This document shows, one piece after another, positions 24,457-33,684 of a stretch of 64,000 bases of DNA (positions within the stretch are counted from its first letter, which is position 1; each line of letters starts with the position of its first letter). The stretch is from positions 1 to 64,000 of the forward strand of contig NZ_JAHQCR010000053.1 in the NCBI RefSeq assembly GCF_019042735.1, given 5' to 3'. Origin of the DNA: Evansella alkalicola (GTDB lineage: Bacteria; Bacillota; Bacilli; Bacillales; Salisediminibacteriaceae). Below the pieces are notes generated by a model. The model ran no database searches, was not told the DNA's origin, and saw only the letters and a program-made list of their open reading frames with translations. Position numbers and translations under genes: made by a program.

Positions 24457-24717
24457 ATGCCTATGAAATATGATTATAAGGTGAAGTCTATAGTAAGTGA
24501 AAGTGGTAATTCAGATGTGGACGTAAACGTTGTGGTAGATACAACAGCATTAGCATACGCATTTGCTACATTTATGTACATTGATGGACGTTTACCAAAA
24601 AACAAATATGATGAAATGGTTGCAGAATTAGACAAGTATACTGGGCGAAACACGAATGATACTGGTAATATAGCTTCATTAATTAATCAGACTAAAAATA
24701 GCCTTAATAAGTTATAA
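24457..24717 (+). CDS. Small protein of unknown function, SGNSxVDV family, member 2
   Basis: The 86-residue protein carries VSESGNSDVDVNVVVDTTAL (about 13-32), parallel to member 1. A hydrophobic patch LAYAFATFMY and a helical tail, ASLINQTKNSLNKL, follow. The C-terminal parts of the two proteins differ: basic in member 1, mixed here. ATG seven bases after GGAGGTG. Function unknown; the shared motif and adjacency suggest duplication and divergence. Confidence 0.7.
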   Translation: MPMKYDYKVKSIVSESGNSDVDVNVVVDTTALAYAFATFMYIDGRLPKNKYDEMVAELDKYTGRNTNDTGNIASLINQTKNSLNKL

Positions 24718-24750
24718 ATTCGACACAGATAAAGAAGTTCAATAAACACG

Positions 24751-24833
24751 AAAAGCTCACTACAAATAAGTCGCTGATGAGACATCGTTAATCCGATAAA
24801 ATTCTTCCCAGCACTTTTTAAAGGTGAGCTTTT
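24751..24833. terminator. Possible bidirectional terminator between member 2 and zur
   Basis: AAAAGCTCAC (24751-24760) and GTGAGCTTTT (24824-24833) are exact complements but 63 bases apart, with further T downstream on both strands. The long loop makes this uncertain. Confidence 0.4.
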
Positions 24834-24863
24834 ACTTTTGCTTTTGCTGTTTTTAAACTTTAT

Positions 24864-25286
24864 TTACCCTCTTGGTGCTTCACACTGCTCGCAGTACCCA
24901 TATACCTCAAACTTATGGTCTACGATATGGAAGCCTTCCTTCTTCACTGGAAAGAGATCCATTGGACATTCCTCAATGTGCTTTGTTTTCCCACAGTCAA
25001 GACAAATTAGATGATGATGGTGGTGATCCGCTGCACAAGTAAATCGAAACTTTTTTTCCCCATCTAATTCCGTTGATTCTAAAATACCTAAGTCTGTAAA
25101 AACGGATAAATTACGATAGATCGTGTCAAAACTGAGACCATTATATTTCCCTTGCATATGCTCTAACACATCTTTCGCAGCTAAATACCGCTTCTCTGCC
25201 GAAAAAAGCTGGAGCATATCTGCCCGCTTATCTGTATGTTTAAAGCCCTTATCCTTCATAAGCTGAATTGCTTCTTCTACATTCAC
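24864..25286 (-). CDS. zur: Zinc uptake repressor Zur (Fur family)
   Basis: The 140-residue protein has the Fur winged helix with SFDTIYRNLSVF, a run of five histidines (DHHHHHLI), and two CxxC pairs, CLDCGK and CEQC, that hold structural zinc. In B. subtilis the orthologue (YqfV) represses zinc uptake genes when zinc is sufficient. GTG start six bases after GGGGGA. It ends a cluster with two permeases and an ATPase of a zinc ABC system, and a Zur-box-like sequence lies before the first gene. Self-regulation is likely. Confidence 0.92.
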   Translation of the reverse strand: MNVEEAIQLMKDKGFKHTDKRADMLQLFSAEKRYLAAKDVLEHMQGKYNGLSFDTIYRNLSVFTDLGILESTELDGEKKFRFTCAADHHHHHLICLDCGKTKHIEECPMDLFPVKKEGFHIVDHKFEVYGYCEQCEAPRG

Positions 25287-25307
25287 AATAAATCCCCCTC
25301 GTCAGTA

Positions 25308-26153
25308 CTAAGCTACCGTTGATGAAACTAGTCCAAGTCGTTTGATTAAGGAAGTGAGTAGTAATATCACTACTCCTGTAACTACAACCATTCCCCCAGT
25401 TGCTATGTTAAAGTAATAGGAAAATAAAATCCCAGCAATCATAGCAACTTCACCGAAAATAATTCCTAATATAACTACTTGGCGAAAACTTTTTGCGATC
25501 TGTATACTAGCGGCTACTGGTAGTGTCACCATCGCTCCTACCAATAATATTCCAACTACTTTCATGGACATGGAAATGACCAAAGCGATTAATAGGGAGA
25601 AAAAGAAGTTCAACCGATTAACCTTAATTCCCGATGTTTTCGCAAATTCTTGATCAAAAGAAATAGACAACCATTCCTTATAAAACGCAAAGATAATGAT
25701 AAAAGCAATAAATCCAGTCGCCATTGTAAAATATAGATCGGATAAAGAAACTGTGACAAGGCTCCCGAACAAGTAACTATACCACTCCACCGTGCTACCT
25801 GAAGATAGTCCAATTAAAATGGCACTTAGTCCTATCCCACTCGATAAGATAATCGGCACTGCCAACTCCTGAAATGATTTGTACGCATGACGCAGTTTTT
25901 CAATTAAAATAGACCCTACTAATGAAAAAATCAGACCTGTATATAAAGGATTAATAAAAGCTAACCAAGTCATCGTTTGACTAATAAAGACACCTGCTGT
26001 AATACCTGTTAAGGTAATATGAGATAAGGCCTCTGTTATAATTGTTATCCTTCTCACTAAAAGAAACGCACCCAACAAAGGACATATCAATCCGATAATA
26101 AGCCCGGCTACGATTCCCCTTTCGATAAATGTAAGTTGTTGTAGTATTTCCAA
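25308..26153 (-). CDS. Zinc/manganese-type ABC transporter permease (ZnuB-like), second copy
   Basis: The 281-residue ABC-3 family permease has about eight or nine membrane helices, with LVRRITIITEALSHITLTGI near the N-terminus, the conserved segment of zinc and manganese permeases, and ending near VTGVVILLLTSLIK. TTG start after AGGTG. It is 20 bases from the preceding permease, to which it is clearly related (VRRLSLIADALSHITLTGI there). A heterodimeric channel is likely. Confidence 0.88.
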   Translation of the reverse strand: MEILQQLTFIERGIVAGLIIGLICPLLGAFLLVRRITIITEALSHITLTGITAGVFISQTMTWLAFINPLYTGLIFSLVGSILIEKLRHAYKSFQELAVPIILSSGIGLSAILIGLSSGSTVEWYSYLFGSLVTVSLSDLYFTMATGFIAFIIIFAFYKEWLSISFDQEFAKTSGIKVNRLNFFFSLLIALVISMSMKVVGILLVGAMVTLPVAASIQIAKSFRQVVILGIIFGEVAMIAGILFSYYFNIATGGMVVVTGVVILLLTSLIKRLGLVSSTVA

Positions 26154-26173
26154 CTAAATCACCTAAGCTTCCC

Positions 26174-27004
26174 TTACATCCGCTTCCTCGTAAGTAGAAG
26201 GGATATCAATAATATAATAACATTTAGCATGACAATTGTTCCACCAGAGGCTATATCAAAGTGAAGTGCTAACACAAGACCAAGCACAACGGACACCTCT
26301 CCAAAGATAACAGCATAAAGGAACGTTTGTTTAAAGCTCTTCGCCCACCTCATAGCTGAAGCAACGGGAAGGGTCATTAATGCCGAGACAAGTAATATAC
26401 CGACTATTCGCATGGAAGCTGCAATAACAAGTGCAACCATCACGATAAAAATAAAGTGTAATGCCTTCTTTGGTATACCCGAAATAACCGCTTGGTCCTC
26501 ATCAAAGCTGAGAAAAAACCATTCTTTATAAAACAAAACGATTAACACAACTACTACGGCTGATATAACACCAATCATTTGAAAGTCTGTTCTAGTAATC
26601 GTGACGACACTACCAAATAAATAATGAAATAAATCATTAGTAAATCCGTCAGCGAGTGATATAAATACAACCCCGATACCAATTCCTGCTGATAAAATAA
26701 TTGGTATGGCAAGCTCCTTATAATACTTATAAACATTCCGAAGCCGTTCGATAAATAAAGCCCCTGTCACAGAGAAAGCCATTCCCATATACAGTGGATT
26801 CAGTCCAGCAAACAAGGGGTAGAATCTTCCTAACAGAAGACTAAAGGCGATTCCCGTTAATGTGATGTGTGACAAGGCATCTGCGATGAGTGATAAACGC
26901 CTTACGACTAAAAACACACCTAAAAAAGGTGCTAAAAAACCGATCATCAGTCCTGTATATAAAGAGTACCTTAAGAAATCAAACTGAAAAAAAACTTGTA
27001 TCAT
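26174..27004 (-). CDS. Zinc/manganese-type ABC transporter permease (ZnuB-like), first copy
   Basis: The 276-residue ABC-3 permease is paralogous to the following gene. Shared landmarks are RLSLIADALSHITLTGIAF, the ELAIPIILSAGIGIG segment and FYKEWFFLSFDEDQA. Its ATG overlaps the stop of the ATPase gene by one base (ATGA), so the two are coupled. It belongs to the Zur-linked zinc uptake operon, which here lacks a substrate-binding lipoprotein gene. Confidence 0.88.
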   Translation of the reverse strand: MIQVFFQFDFLRYSLYTGLMIGFLAPFLGVFLVVRRLSLIADALSHITLTGIAFSLLLGRFYPLFAGLNPLYMGMAFSVTGALFIERLRNVYKYYKELAIPIILSAGIGIGVVFISLADGFTNDLFHYLFGSVVTITRTDFQMIGVISAVVVVLIVLFYKEWFFLSFDEDQAVISGIPKKALHFIFIVMVALVIAASMRIVGILLVSALMTLPVASAMRWAKSFKQTFLYAVIFGEVSVVLGLVLALHFDIASGGTIVMLNVIILLISLLLTRKRM

Positions 27005-27828
27005 CAGTGACCGCTCCCATCGTGGTCGTGGTCATGGGTGTGATCATGATCATGATGGTCATGGTTATGCGTAATCACACGAACATCATGGCCATATAAA
27101 GAGCTCATCATGTCTTCCTGCTGTAATTCAAACTCTTCCTTATTCCCATGGAAATGAAGACACTTATTTAAACAAGCCACGTCAGTGATGTACTCCGTCA
27201 TTGCTCCAATATCATGTGTCACTAAAATGAGCGTCATCCCCCGCTCCTTATTCAGCCGCTTCAACATATTGTAAAAGTTCTGCACAGATTTCGCATCCAC
27301 CCCTACAGTAGGCTCATCAAGTATTAGTAGCTCTGGCTCGCTCACTAACGCCCTTGCTATAAACACCCGTTGCTGCTGCCCACCTGAAAGCTGTCCGATA
27401 TTTTGATGGATGAAATCCTCCATGCCAACTTGTTTGATTGCTTCCCTCACTTGTAATTTATGCTTTTTTGTTAAAAAACGAAAAAGTCCCACTTTCCCAT
27501 ATAACCCCATTGAAACGACCTCGAAGACTGTTGCTGGAAAACCACTGTTAAAGCTATTCGCCTTTTGTGAAACAAATCCGATCTTATTCCAGTCATGGAA
27601 TTGGTGAATCGGTTTTCCAAACAGTTTGATAGACCCTTCCTTCGGGGTAAGTAAACCTAAAATACATTTAATTAATGTAGACTTACCTGAACCATTAGGT
27701 CCCATCAAGCCAAGGAATGACCCTTGAGGGACAGTAAAATGTATATCTTCTAAAACATTTTGCTTCCCATATGAAAAAGATAAGTTTTTTATTTCTAGCG
27801 CCGGCTGTGCCTGGCTCTCCTTGGTCAT
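27004..27828 (-). CDS. Zinc ABC transporter ATP-binding protein (ZnuC-like) with His-rich tail
   Basis: The 274-residue ATPase has Walker A GPNGSGKST, signature LSGGQQQR and Walker B LLILDEPT, followed by LVTHDI. It belongs to the zinc/manganese importer class. The last 20 or so residues alternate His and Asp (HNHDHHDHDHTH...), a likely zinc-binding extension in the cytoplasm. ATG start eight bases after GGAGG; an in-frame TTG five codons earlier overlaps that site. First gene of an ATPase-permease-permease-zur operon. Confidence 0.9.
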   Translation of the reverse strand: MTKESQAQPALEIKNLSFSYGKQNVLEDIHFTVPQGSFLGLMGPNGSGKSTLIKCILGLLTPKEGSIKLFGKPIHQFHDWNKIGFVSQKANSFNSGFPATVFEVVSMGLYGKVGLFRFLTKKHKLQVREAIKQVGMEDFIHQNIGQLSGGQQQRVFIARALVSEPELLILDEPTVGVDAKSVQNFYNMLKRLNKERGMTLILVTHDIGAMTEYITDVACLNKCLHFHGNKEEFELQQEDMMSSLYGHDVRVITHNHDHHDHDHTHDHDHDGSGH

Positions 27829-27858
27829 TTGAAAGACCTCCAATAAATAAATATATAT

Positions 27859-27878
27859 GATAAGAATGATTCCGATTT
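27859..27878 (-). promoter_or_regulatory. Candidate Zur box
   Basis: The reverse strand reads AAATCGGAATCATTCTTATC, close to the Bacillus Zur palindrome AAATCGTAATNATTACGATT, with mismatches mainly in the second half. It lies 31-50 bases before the znuC-like start. Confidence 0.55.
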
Positions 27879-28005
27879 AACTCTTATCGTAGTATACAAC
27901 ACCACCTTTTTTTTGTAAATATAAAGGCCTATCATGAAAAACAAGGATATTGTTACGCACTCCTTGAAAATACTAATCAAGATACCAATGAAGGATGTGT
28001 TTTTA

Positions 28006-29538
28006 ATGAATCCACAGCAACTAGGCATTATCGATATGGGATCAAACTCCATTCGTTTTGTTGTCTATGAAATAAATGAACTTGGCTGTATTAAAGAAAT
28101 TCAAAACTTAAAAGTAGTAGCAAGATTGAGCAGTCATATAAATGAAAATGGCGAAATGACAAAACAAGGAATCACCGCCATCTTTGAAACGTTAGATCGA
28201 TTTAAGGATGTCGCATCAAAATATGATCTCCGCGAAGTGCGGGGTGTTGCTACTGCAGCCATTCGGAATGCAACAAATCAGCAGGAAATCATGCAGCAAA
28301 TTAAGGAGAACAGTGATTTTCCTATAGAGGTATTATCTGATCAAGGGGAAGCTTACTATGGGTTCTTAGCTGTTACAAACTCCATGAATGTTCAAGAAGG
28401 GATCACCATTGATATTGGTGGTGGAAGTACGGAGGTTACTTTATTTGAGAATCGAGAAATGTTGGATTTTCACAGTATCCCCTTTGGAGCTATTACATTG
28501 AAAAAGCAGTTTATAAAATCGGACCAGCCAACAAAAACTGAAATAGATACGCTTATATCGTTTTTACAGGAAGAGTTCTCCAAATTGTCATGGCTAAAGG
28601 ATAAAAAATACCCTGTCATCGGTATCGGAGGAAGTGCCCGTAATTTGGCCTTAATCCATCAACAGAAAAACGATTACCCACTATCTGGTTTGCATCACTA
28701 TGAAATGCAGTATGTAGATATAAGGGGAATTAATCAAGAGCTCCAAAGGTTGCAACAAGATGAACGGCGGAAGGTAGACGGATTATCAAAGGATCGTGTT
28801 GATATCATTATTCCAGCCATCACTGCGATTGAGGAGCTTGTTCGTTTTACAGGCTCAGAACAATTAATCATCAGTGATAAAGGTTTACGAAACGGGCTTC
28901 TGTATGAAATGTACTTACACCCTATGGGCATGACGCATTTCCCCAATGTTGCAGAAGAGAGCACCTACCAATTGTCCCATGATTATGCATTAGATTTTGA
29001 GCATCAAAAACGGATTTCCGTACTCTCGGCATATATTCACCATGAGATAAAATCCATATTGCCTACTTTGTTAACGAATGATGACTTGAAGCTTATGAAA
29101 TTGGCCGCACGTATTTTTTACATCGGCGAAGCAATCCATACGGAATCAATCAGTCAACATACGTTTTATCTACTTACGAATAAAACAATTGAAGGTGTGA
29201 CACATAGGGAAAGACTCATCATATCTCTCTTAGCGTCCTTTAAGTCTCGCTCCCAGCTTAAGCAATATTTAAAGCCTTACCAAGACTGGTTTTCTGAAAA
29301 AGAAAGAAGGAAATATGAAATCATGGGGGCAGTTTTAAAGCTATGCTACGGACTTGACCGTTCATATCGCAGCATCATTAAGGAAATTCATATAAGTGTA
29401 AAAAATGAAATGTGGGAGTTTCAAATTGGTTATACGGAGGATCCTTACTTTGAAGAGTTCTATAGTAACAAATATAAAAAGCATTTAGAAAAAGCTGTTG
29501 AGAAGGAAATTGAGCTAAAGTTTTATCCCCTAAACTAA
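28006..29538 (+). CDS. ppx: Exopolyphosphatase (Ppx/GppA family)
   Basis: The 510-residue enzyme removes terminal phosphate from polyphosphate. The ASKHA fold shows phosphate-1 LGIIDMGSNSIRF and phosphate-2 ITIDIGGGSTEVTLF, and the helical HD-like C-terminal half starts near residue 310. Start ATG after AAGGATG; in-frame ATGs upstream add an unlikely extension. It is 56 bases before ppk, so synthesis and breakdown of polyphosphate are encoded together. Confidence 0.92.
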   Translation: MNPQQLGIIDMGSNSIRFVVYEINELGCIKEIQNLKVVARLSSHINENGEMTKQGITAIFETLDRFKDVASKYDLREVRGVATAAIRNATNQQEIMQQIKENSDFPIEVLSDQGEAYYGFLAVTNSMNVQEGITIDIGGGSTEVTLFENREMLDFHSIPFGAITLKKQFIKSDQPTKTEIDTLISFLQEEFSKLSWLKDKKYPVIGIGGSARNLALIHQQKNDYPLSGLHHYEMQYVDIRGINQELQRLQQDERRKVDGLSKDRVDIIIPAITAIEELVRFTGSEQLIISDKGLRNGLLYEMYLHPMGMTHFPNVAEESTYQLSHDYALDFEHQKRISVLSAYIHHEIKSILPTLLTNDDLKLMKLAARIFYIGEAIHTESISQHTFYLLTNKTIEGVTHRERLIISLLASFKSRSQLKQYLKPYQDWFSEKERRKYEIMGAVLKLCYGLDRSYRSIIKEIHISVKNEMWEFQIGYTEDPYFEEFYSNKYKKHLEKAVEKEIELKFYPLN

Positions 29539-29594
29539 TCAAGCATGGTTGAACGAAATTAAAACGTTAGACATAGAAAGGGGGATTCAAAGTC

Positions 29595-31664
29595 ATGGGA
29601 TATGGAAATAAGCATTCCGTCGATCATCCTGAACACTTTAATAACCGGGAATTAAGCTGGCTCGGTTTCAATAAGCGTGTGTTGCAGGAAGCAATTGATG
29701 AAAGAAACCCACTCTTGGAGCGATTAAAATTTTTAGCTATTTTCAGCTCCAACTTAGATGAGTTTTTTATGGTCCGTGTGGCAGGTCTAAAAGATCAAGT
29801 AAAAGCTGGCTACGATAAGCCAGAAGAAACGACGGCAATGACACCAAAAGAACAGCTAATGGAAATAAGCCGCTACACTCACCATCTCATTACATTGCAG
29901 GACAGTTTATTTACAGATTCCCTCAAGCCCCACTTACATGACGCGGGGATCGAGCTATTAGAAATGGACGAGATTACACATGATCATTACAACTACTTAA
30001 GCAATCATTTTGATGAGTTTATAAAACCTGTGTTAACACCATTGGCCATTGATGCTTATCGACCTTTTCCAATGCTGATGAATAAAAGCTTAAACTTAGC
30101 AGTTACTTTAGAGAGCGATGGAAAGAAAATAACAGCTATCGTTCAAGTGCCAGCCGTACTTGATCGATATATCTCCCTCCCTCCTGTTCATCATCAAGAT
30201 CGCTGCTATGTTTTATTAGAAGACGTGATTACGACTTTTATACACCGCCTTTTTAACGGAAACGTGGTTTCCACTATCTCTCCTTTCCGAATTACTCGTA
30301 ACGCTGACCTAACTATTCATGAGGAGGGAGCTCAGGACTTACTTGTTGAAATTGAGAAGGAGCTGAAAAAACGGAAATGGGGCGCGGCAGTGCGTTTAGA
30401 AATTAAAAAAGGGGCAATCCCAGAAGATGATATCGACTATCTATCTAATGTGATGAATTTAGAAAAAGATGATATTTTTGAAGTAACAGGACCCATTGAC
30501 TACACTTTTTTGACTGAGTTTGCGAAAACTTTATCAGAAGATCGCCCTGATTTAGTGTACAAGCCAACAACGTCGCGGCTTCCATTGGTGCTCCGCGGTG
30601 AGGAAAACATCTTTGATACTTTACAAAAAAGGGACATTTTTTTTCATCACCCATATGACTCCTTTCAGCCAATCATTGACTTAATGATAGCTGCAGCAAA
30701 GGACCCTAATGTGTTAGCAATCAAACAGACCCTTTACCGAGTAAGTGGAGATTCCCCAATTATTCAAGCTCTGGAAGAGGCGGCCCATAACGGAAAACAA
30801 GTGACCGTCTTAGTGGAGATAAAGGCACGATTCGACGAGGAAAATAACATTCAATGGGCAAAGAAACTTGAAAAAGCTGGCGTCCATGTCATTTATGGTA
30901 TAACAGGACTCAAAACACATAGTAAAATTACATTAATCGTCAGACAGCACCACGATGAGATACAAAGATTTGTTCATCTGGGCACAGGTAACTACAATGA
31001 CAAGACAGCAAAACTATATACAGATATGGGACTTCTCACAGCAAAGAGAACTTTCGGGGAAGATGCCACTAACTTCTTTAACCACTTAAGTGGCTATTCA
31101 GAAAAACCTGATTGGCATGAATTCTCAACAGCCCCCTTTGAAATTAGGGATACCTTTTTACAACTAATTCAGCAGGAAATTGAGCATCAAAAAGTACACG
31201 GTAACGGACATATTATTGCAAAAATGAATTCTTTAACAGATAAACCAATCATGTTAAAGCTATATGAAGCAAGCAATGCAGGAGTTAGAATAGATCTCAT
31301 TGTCAGGGGAATATGTTGTTTAAAACCTGGTATACCTGGTGTAAGTGAAAATATTACTGTTAGAAGTATCTTGGACCGTTTTCTCGAGCACAGCAGAATC
31401 TACTGGTTTCATCAAAATGGCAAGGAGGCCACTTTCCTTTCTTCAGCAGACTGGATGACGAGGAATATGGAGAAAAGAATTGAGGTTCTCTTCCCTGTTT
31501 ATGACAAAGGTATCAAGGAAAGAATTAAAAAAATCCTCCTAATAACACTCGCGGATAATGTTAAAGCAAGGATTCAACAATCAGATGGAAATTATGAATA
31601 TGTAAATGTAACAAAAGAAGACTCCCCTATACAGAGTCAGCTTATTTTTACAAAAGATAGTTAA
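29595..31664 (+). CDS. ppk1: Polyphosphate kinase 1
   Basis: The 689-residue enzyme transfers the gamma-phosphate of ATP to polyphosphate. It opens FNNRELSWLGFNKRVLQEA and SSNLDEFFMVRVAGLKDQ, signatures of PPK1. The phosphorylated histidine is in TGLKTHSKI (about His442), and LGTGNYNDKTAKLYTDMGL follows. ATG about seven bases after AAAGGGG. Downstream partner of ppx. Confidence 0.95.
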   Translation: MGYGNKHSVDHPEHFNNRELSWLGFNKRVLQEAIDERNPLLERLKFLAIFSSNLDEFFMVRVAGLKDQVKAGYDKPEETTAMTPKEQLMEISRYTHHLITLQDSLFTDSLKPHLHDAGIELLEMDEITHDHYNYLSNHFDEFIKPVLTPLAIDAYRPFPMLMNKSLNLAVTLESDGKKITAIVQVPAVLDRYISLPPVHHQDRCYVLLEDVITTFIHRLFNGNVVSTISPFRITRNADLTIHEEGAQDLLVEIEKELKKRKWGAAVRLEIKKGAIPEDDIDYLSNVMNLEKDDIFEVTGPIDYTFLTEFAKTLSEDRPDLVYKPTTSRLPLVLRGEENIFDTLQKRDIFFHHPYDSFQPIIDLMIAAAKDPNVLAIKQTLYRVSGDSPIIQALEEAAHNGKQVTVLVEIKARFDEENNIQWAKKLEKAGVHVIYGITGLKTHSKITLIVRQHHDEIQRFVHLGTGNYNDKTAKLYTDMGLLTAKRTFGEDATNFFNHLSGYSEKPDWHEFSTAPFEIRDTFLQLIQQEIEHQKVHGNGHIIAKMNSLTDKPIMLKLYEASNAGVRIDLIVRGICCLKPGIPGVSENITVRSILDRFLEHSRIYWFHQNGKEATFLSSADWMTRNMEKRIEVLFPVYDKGIKERIKKILLITLADNVKARIQQSDGNYEYVNVTKEDSPIQSQLIFTKDS

Positions 31665-31696
31665 TGAGGCTGGACATAACTAATGTCCAGCCTCAT
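31664..31696. terminator. Convergent terminator, ppk1 and transglycosylase genes
   Basis: ATGAGGCTGGACAT and ATGTCCAGCCTCAT form a 14-bp perfect stem with a 5-base loop between the two converging genes. No long T-tract follows. Confidence 0.75.
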
Positions 31697-31711
31697 CCAC
31701 CTTTCTAACTA

Positions 31712-32422
31712 TCACTGACCATAAGCAAATATGTCATGATTTGCATTCTCTTGAATTAAAACAGCGTACCAGCTTTCTGCATGTCCATTTTCATTCACAA
31801 ATTGTTCCAACCCATACATTCCACGATGATAAGCCGTCAGTGCATGATTCCAATCCCCATAGTGTTGATATAGAAAATCTAAGTAGACAACTGACAACTG
31901 TATGGAATAATACGGATCAAATAACAAAGCATCATCATATGGTAAGCCTGCCATGTCTGCAATCCAAGGGCCCGTATTTTTCATAAACTGTGCCAGCCCG
32001 TAAGCATGTCCATAACTAGTTTCTGGACCGACTAGTTCTGGATCAAAGGTACCTCCCGTTTCTACCTTTATCAGCTCATAAACAAGAAGTGGATCTATTT
32101 CCCTTCGCTCTGCTTCAACTGCTAAAAATAACGCCCAATCCCTATGGAATAAGCCTTCACTATCCTCATACGCGTAGTCTGCTACTAAGTTTGCATTCTC
32201 CCAATGTTGATATCCTGGTTCAACATCTTCTGGTATTTCATTCATATAGCCTTTCAACAATTCTTTGTTTAATGTTTTATTAAAATCCTCTTGAAGGTTA
32301 TCTTTCTTTTCTTGTAGTATTTGGATTTCTTCTTTCATCGTTACATACTCATTGCCAATGGCAAAAACAAAGAAACTGAGGAAGGCTACTGAAAGAACTG
32401 CAATAATATATTTTAATTTCAT
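31712..32422 (-). CDS. Membrane-anchored lytic transglycosylase (SLT domain)
   Basis: The 236-residue protein has one N-terminal membrane anchor (about 5-24), a coiled-coil spacer and an SLT lysozyme-like domain (about 95-236). The catalytic glutamate is in LIKVETGGTFDP, followed by HAYGLAQFM and ALTAYHRGMYGL, as in the family. It cleaves glycan strands of peptidoglycan at the outer membrane face. ATG nine bases after AGGAGGGG. No direct operon partner. Confidence 0.88.
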   Translation of the reverse strand: MKLKYIIAVLSVAFLSFFVFAIGNEYVTMKEEIQILQEKKDNLQEDFNKTLNKELLKGYMNEIPEDVEPGYQHWENANLVADYAYEDSEGLFHRDWALFLAVEAERREIDPLLVYELIKVETGGTFDPELVGPETSYGHAYGLAQFMKNTGPWIADMAGLPYDDALLFDPYYSIQLSVVYLDFLYQHYGDWNHALTAYHRGMYGLEQFVNENGHAESWYAVLIQENANHDIFAYGQ

Positions 32423-32498
32423 GTTCTTTCCCCTCCTAATTTTTCATACAAGTAGCTATAATAACGTAAAACGATTAATACTGCAAACAGAAACTACT

Positions 32499-32536
32499 AA
32501 AAAGGGTAACCGCCATATAGTGACGGTTACCCTTTT
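32499..32536. terminator. Bidirectional terminator
   Basis: GGGTAACCG/CGGTTACCC stem flanked by A and T runs. It separates the transglycosylase promoter region from the repeat and the manganese ABC genes. Confidence 0.7.
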
Positions 32537-32592
32537 CTATCTAATCATACTCATTTTGAGGTTAGCTTATGACTCTGTTAATTTTAGATGTT

Positions 32593-32766
32593 GATTTTTT
32601 GTTACAGGTACTCGCTTTCACGCAAGGTACAAGTGCGACATCTGCTCAACTTTCGCAGTGTCTTCTTTGCCGCGGGCGGCTGGTAAGCCTCCTCGATGCT
32701 TTGCATCTGCGGGGTCTTACCCCTGCCTTTAATCCCGCAGGAGTCTCTTACCTTCCACAAAAAATC
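32593..32766. repeat. Dispersed intergenic repeat, second copy of the 12.2-kb family
   Basis: A 174-bp GC-rich island. Ends GATTTTTTGT (32593-32602) and ACAAAAAATC (32757-32766) are exact inverted repeats. The internal blocks AAGCCTCCTCG, CTGCGGGGTCT and CCGCAGGAGTCTC are shared with 12216-12341. It lies between a terminator and the 3' end of the manganese permease gene. No gene inside. Confidence 0.75.
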
Positions 32767-32817
32767 AAAAGTGTTAAATATCAACATGATCATTTAACAG
32801 AACCTAAATTAAGCTTC

Positions 32818-33684
32818 TTAGCTATCATACACTGGCTTTCTAAATAACTTTGGAATGATCCCTTGTTTTGGTGAGAAGAATAGTGCCAATATAAACAATA
32901 CAGATGCTACCAGTACGATAGATGCACCAGAGGCCACATCATATATAACTGAGAAGAACAGACCTGCTACTGCTGAGATGACACCTATCAATGCAGACAA
33001 TATTAACATCACAGGAAAACGGTCTGTCAACAGATAGGCTGTTGCACCTGGAGTAATTAACATAGCTACTACAAGGACAATACCTACTGTCTGCAAGGAG
33101 GCTACTGTAACGAGTGACAGTAACAACATAAGCATATAATGGATGAATTTCACAGGTAGTCCGGACGATTTTGCCATCGTTTCATCAAACGTACTTAGTA
33201 ATAACGGTCGATAGAAAATAATGACTGCAATCAACACAAAAATACCTATACCAAGAGTAATCCATAAATCCACTTTGGATACGGCAAGCACATTACCAAA
33301 TAAAATGTGCCATAAATCTACACTAGTACCTTGAAGCCCCGTAATCATTACAATACCAAGGGCAAACATGGCCGTGAACATAATCCCTATTGCCGAATCT
33401 TCCTTTATTCTACTATTCTGGGAGATATAACCGATGGCTAATGCGGTTAAAACTCCTGTAATGACTGCCCCAATGAAGAAACTTGCACCAATCATATAGG
33501 CAATAACCACACCTGGCAAAACAGCATGTGAAATGGCGTCTCCCATTAATGCCATTCCCCTTAAAATGATATAACATCCTATGACACCACAGATGACACC
33601 TACTAAGACAGCCGCAGCCATAGCATTTTGTAAGTATGGATAACGCATCAGTTGATCAATAAAAAGAGTAATGTTATCTATCAC
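32818..33684 (-). CDS. Manganese-type ABC transporter permease (MntC-like)
   Basis: The 288-residue ABC-3 permease has about eight helices, with LRGMALMGDAISHAVLPG at the N-terminal signature and VASLQTVGIVLVVAMLITPG later, typical of manganese/iron importers and distinct from the zinc pair at 25-27 kb. Its ATG overlaps the ATPase stop (ATGA). No substrate-binding protein gene is adjacent. Confidence 0.85.
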   Translation of the reverse strand: MIDNITLFIDQLMRYPYLQNAMAAAVLVGVICGVIGCYIILRGMALMGDAISHAVLPGVVIAYMIGASFFIGAVITGVLTALAIGYISQNSRIKEDSAIGIMFTAMFALGIVMITGLQGTSVDLWHILFGNVLAVSKVDLWITLGIGIFVLIAVIIFYRPLLLSTFDETMAKSSGLPVKFIHYMLMLLLSLVTVASLQTVGIVLVVAMLITPGATAYLLTDRFPVMLILSALIGVISAVAGLFFSVIYDVASGASIVLVASVLFILALFFSPKQGIIPKLFRKPVYDS

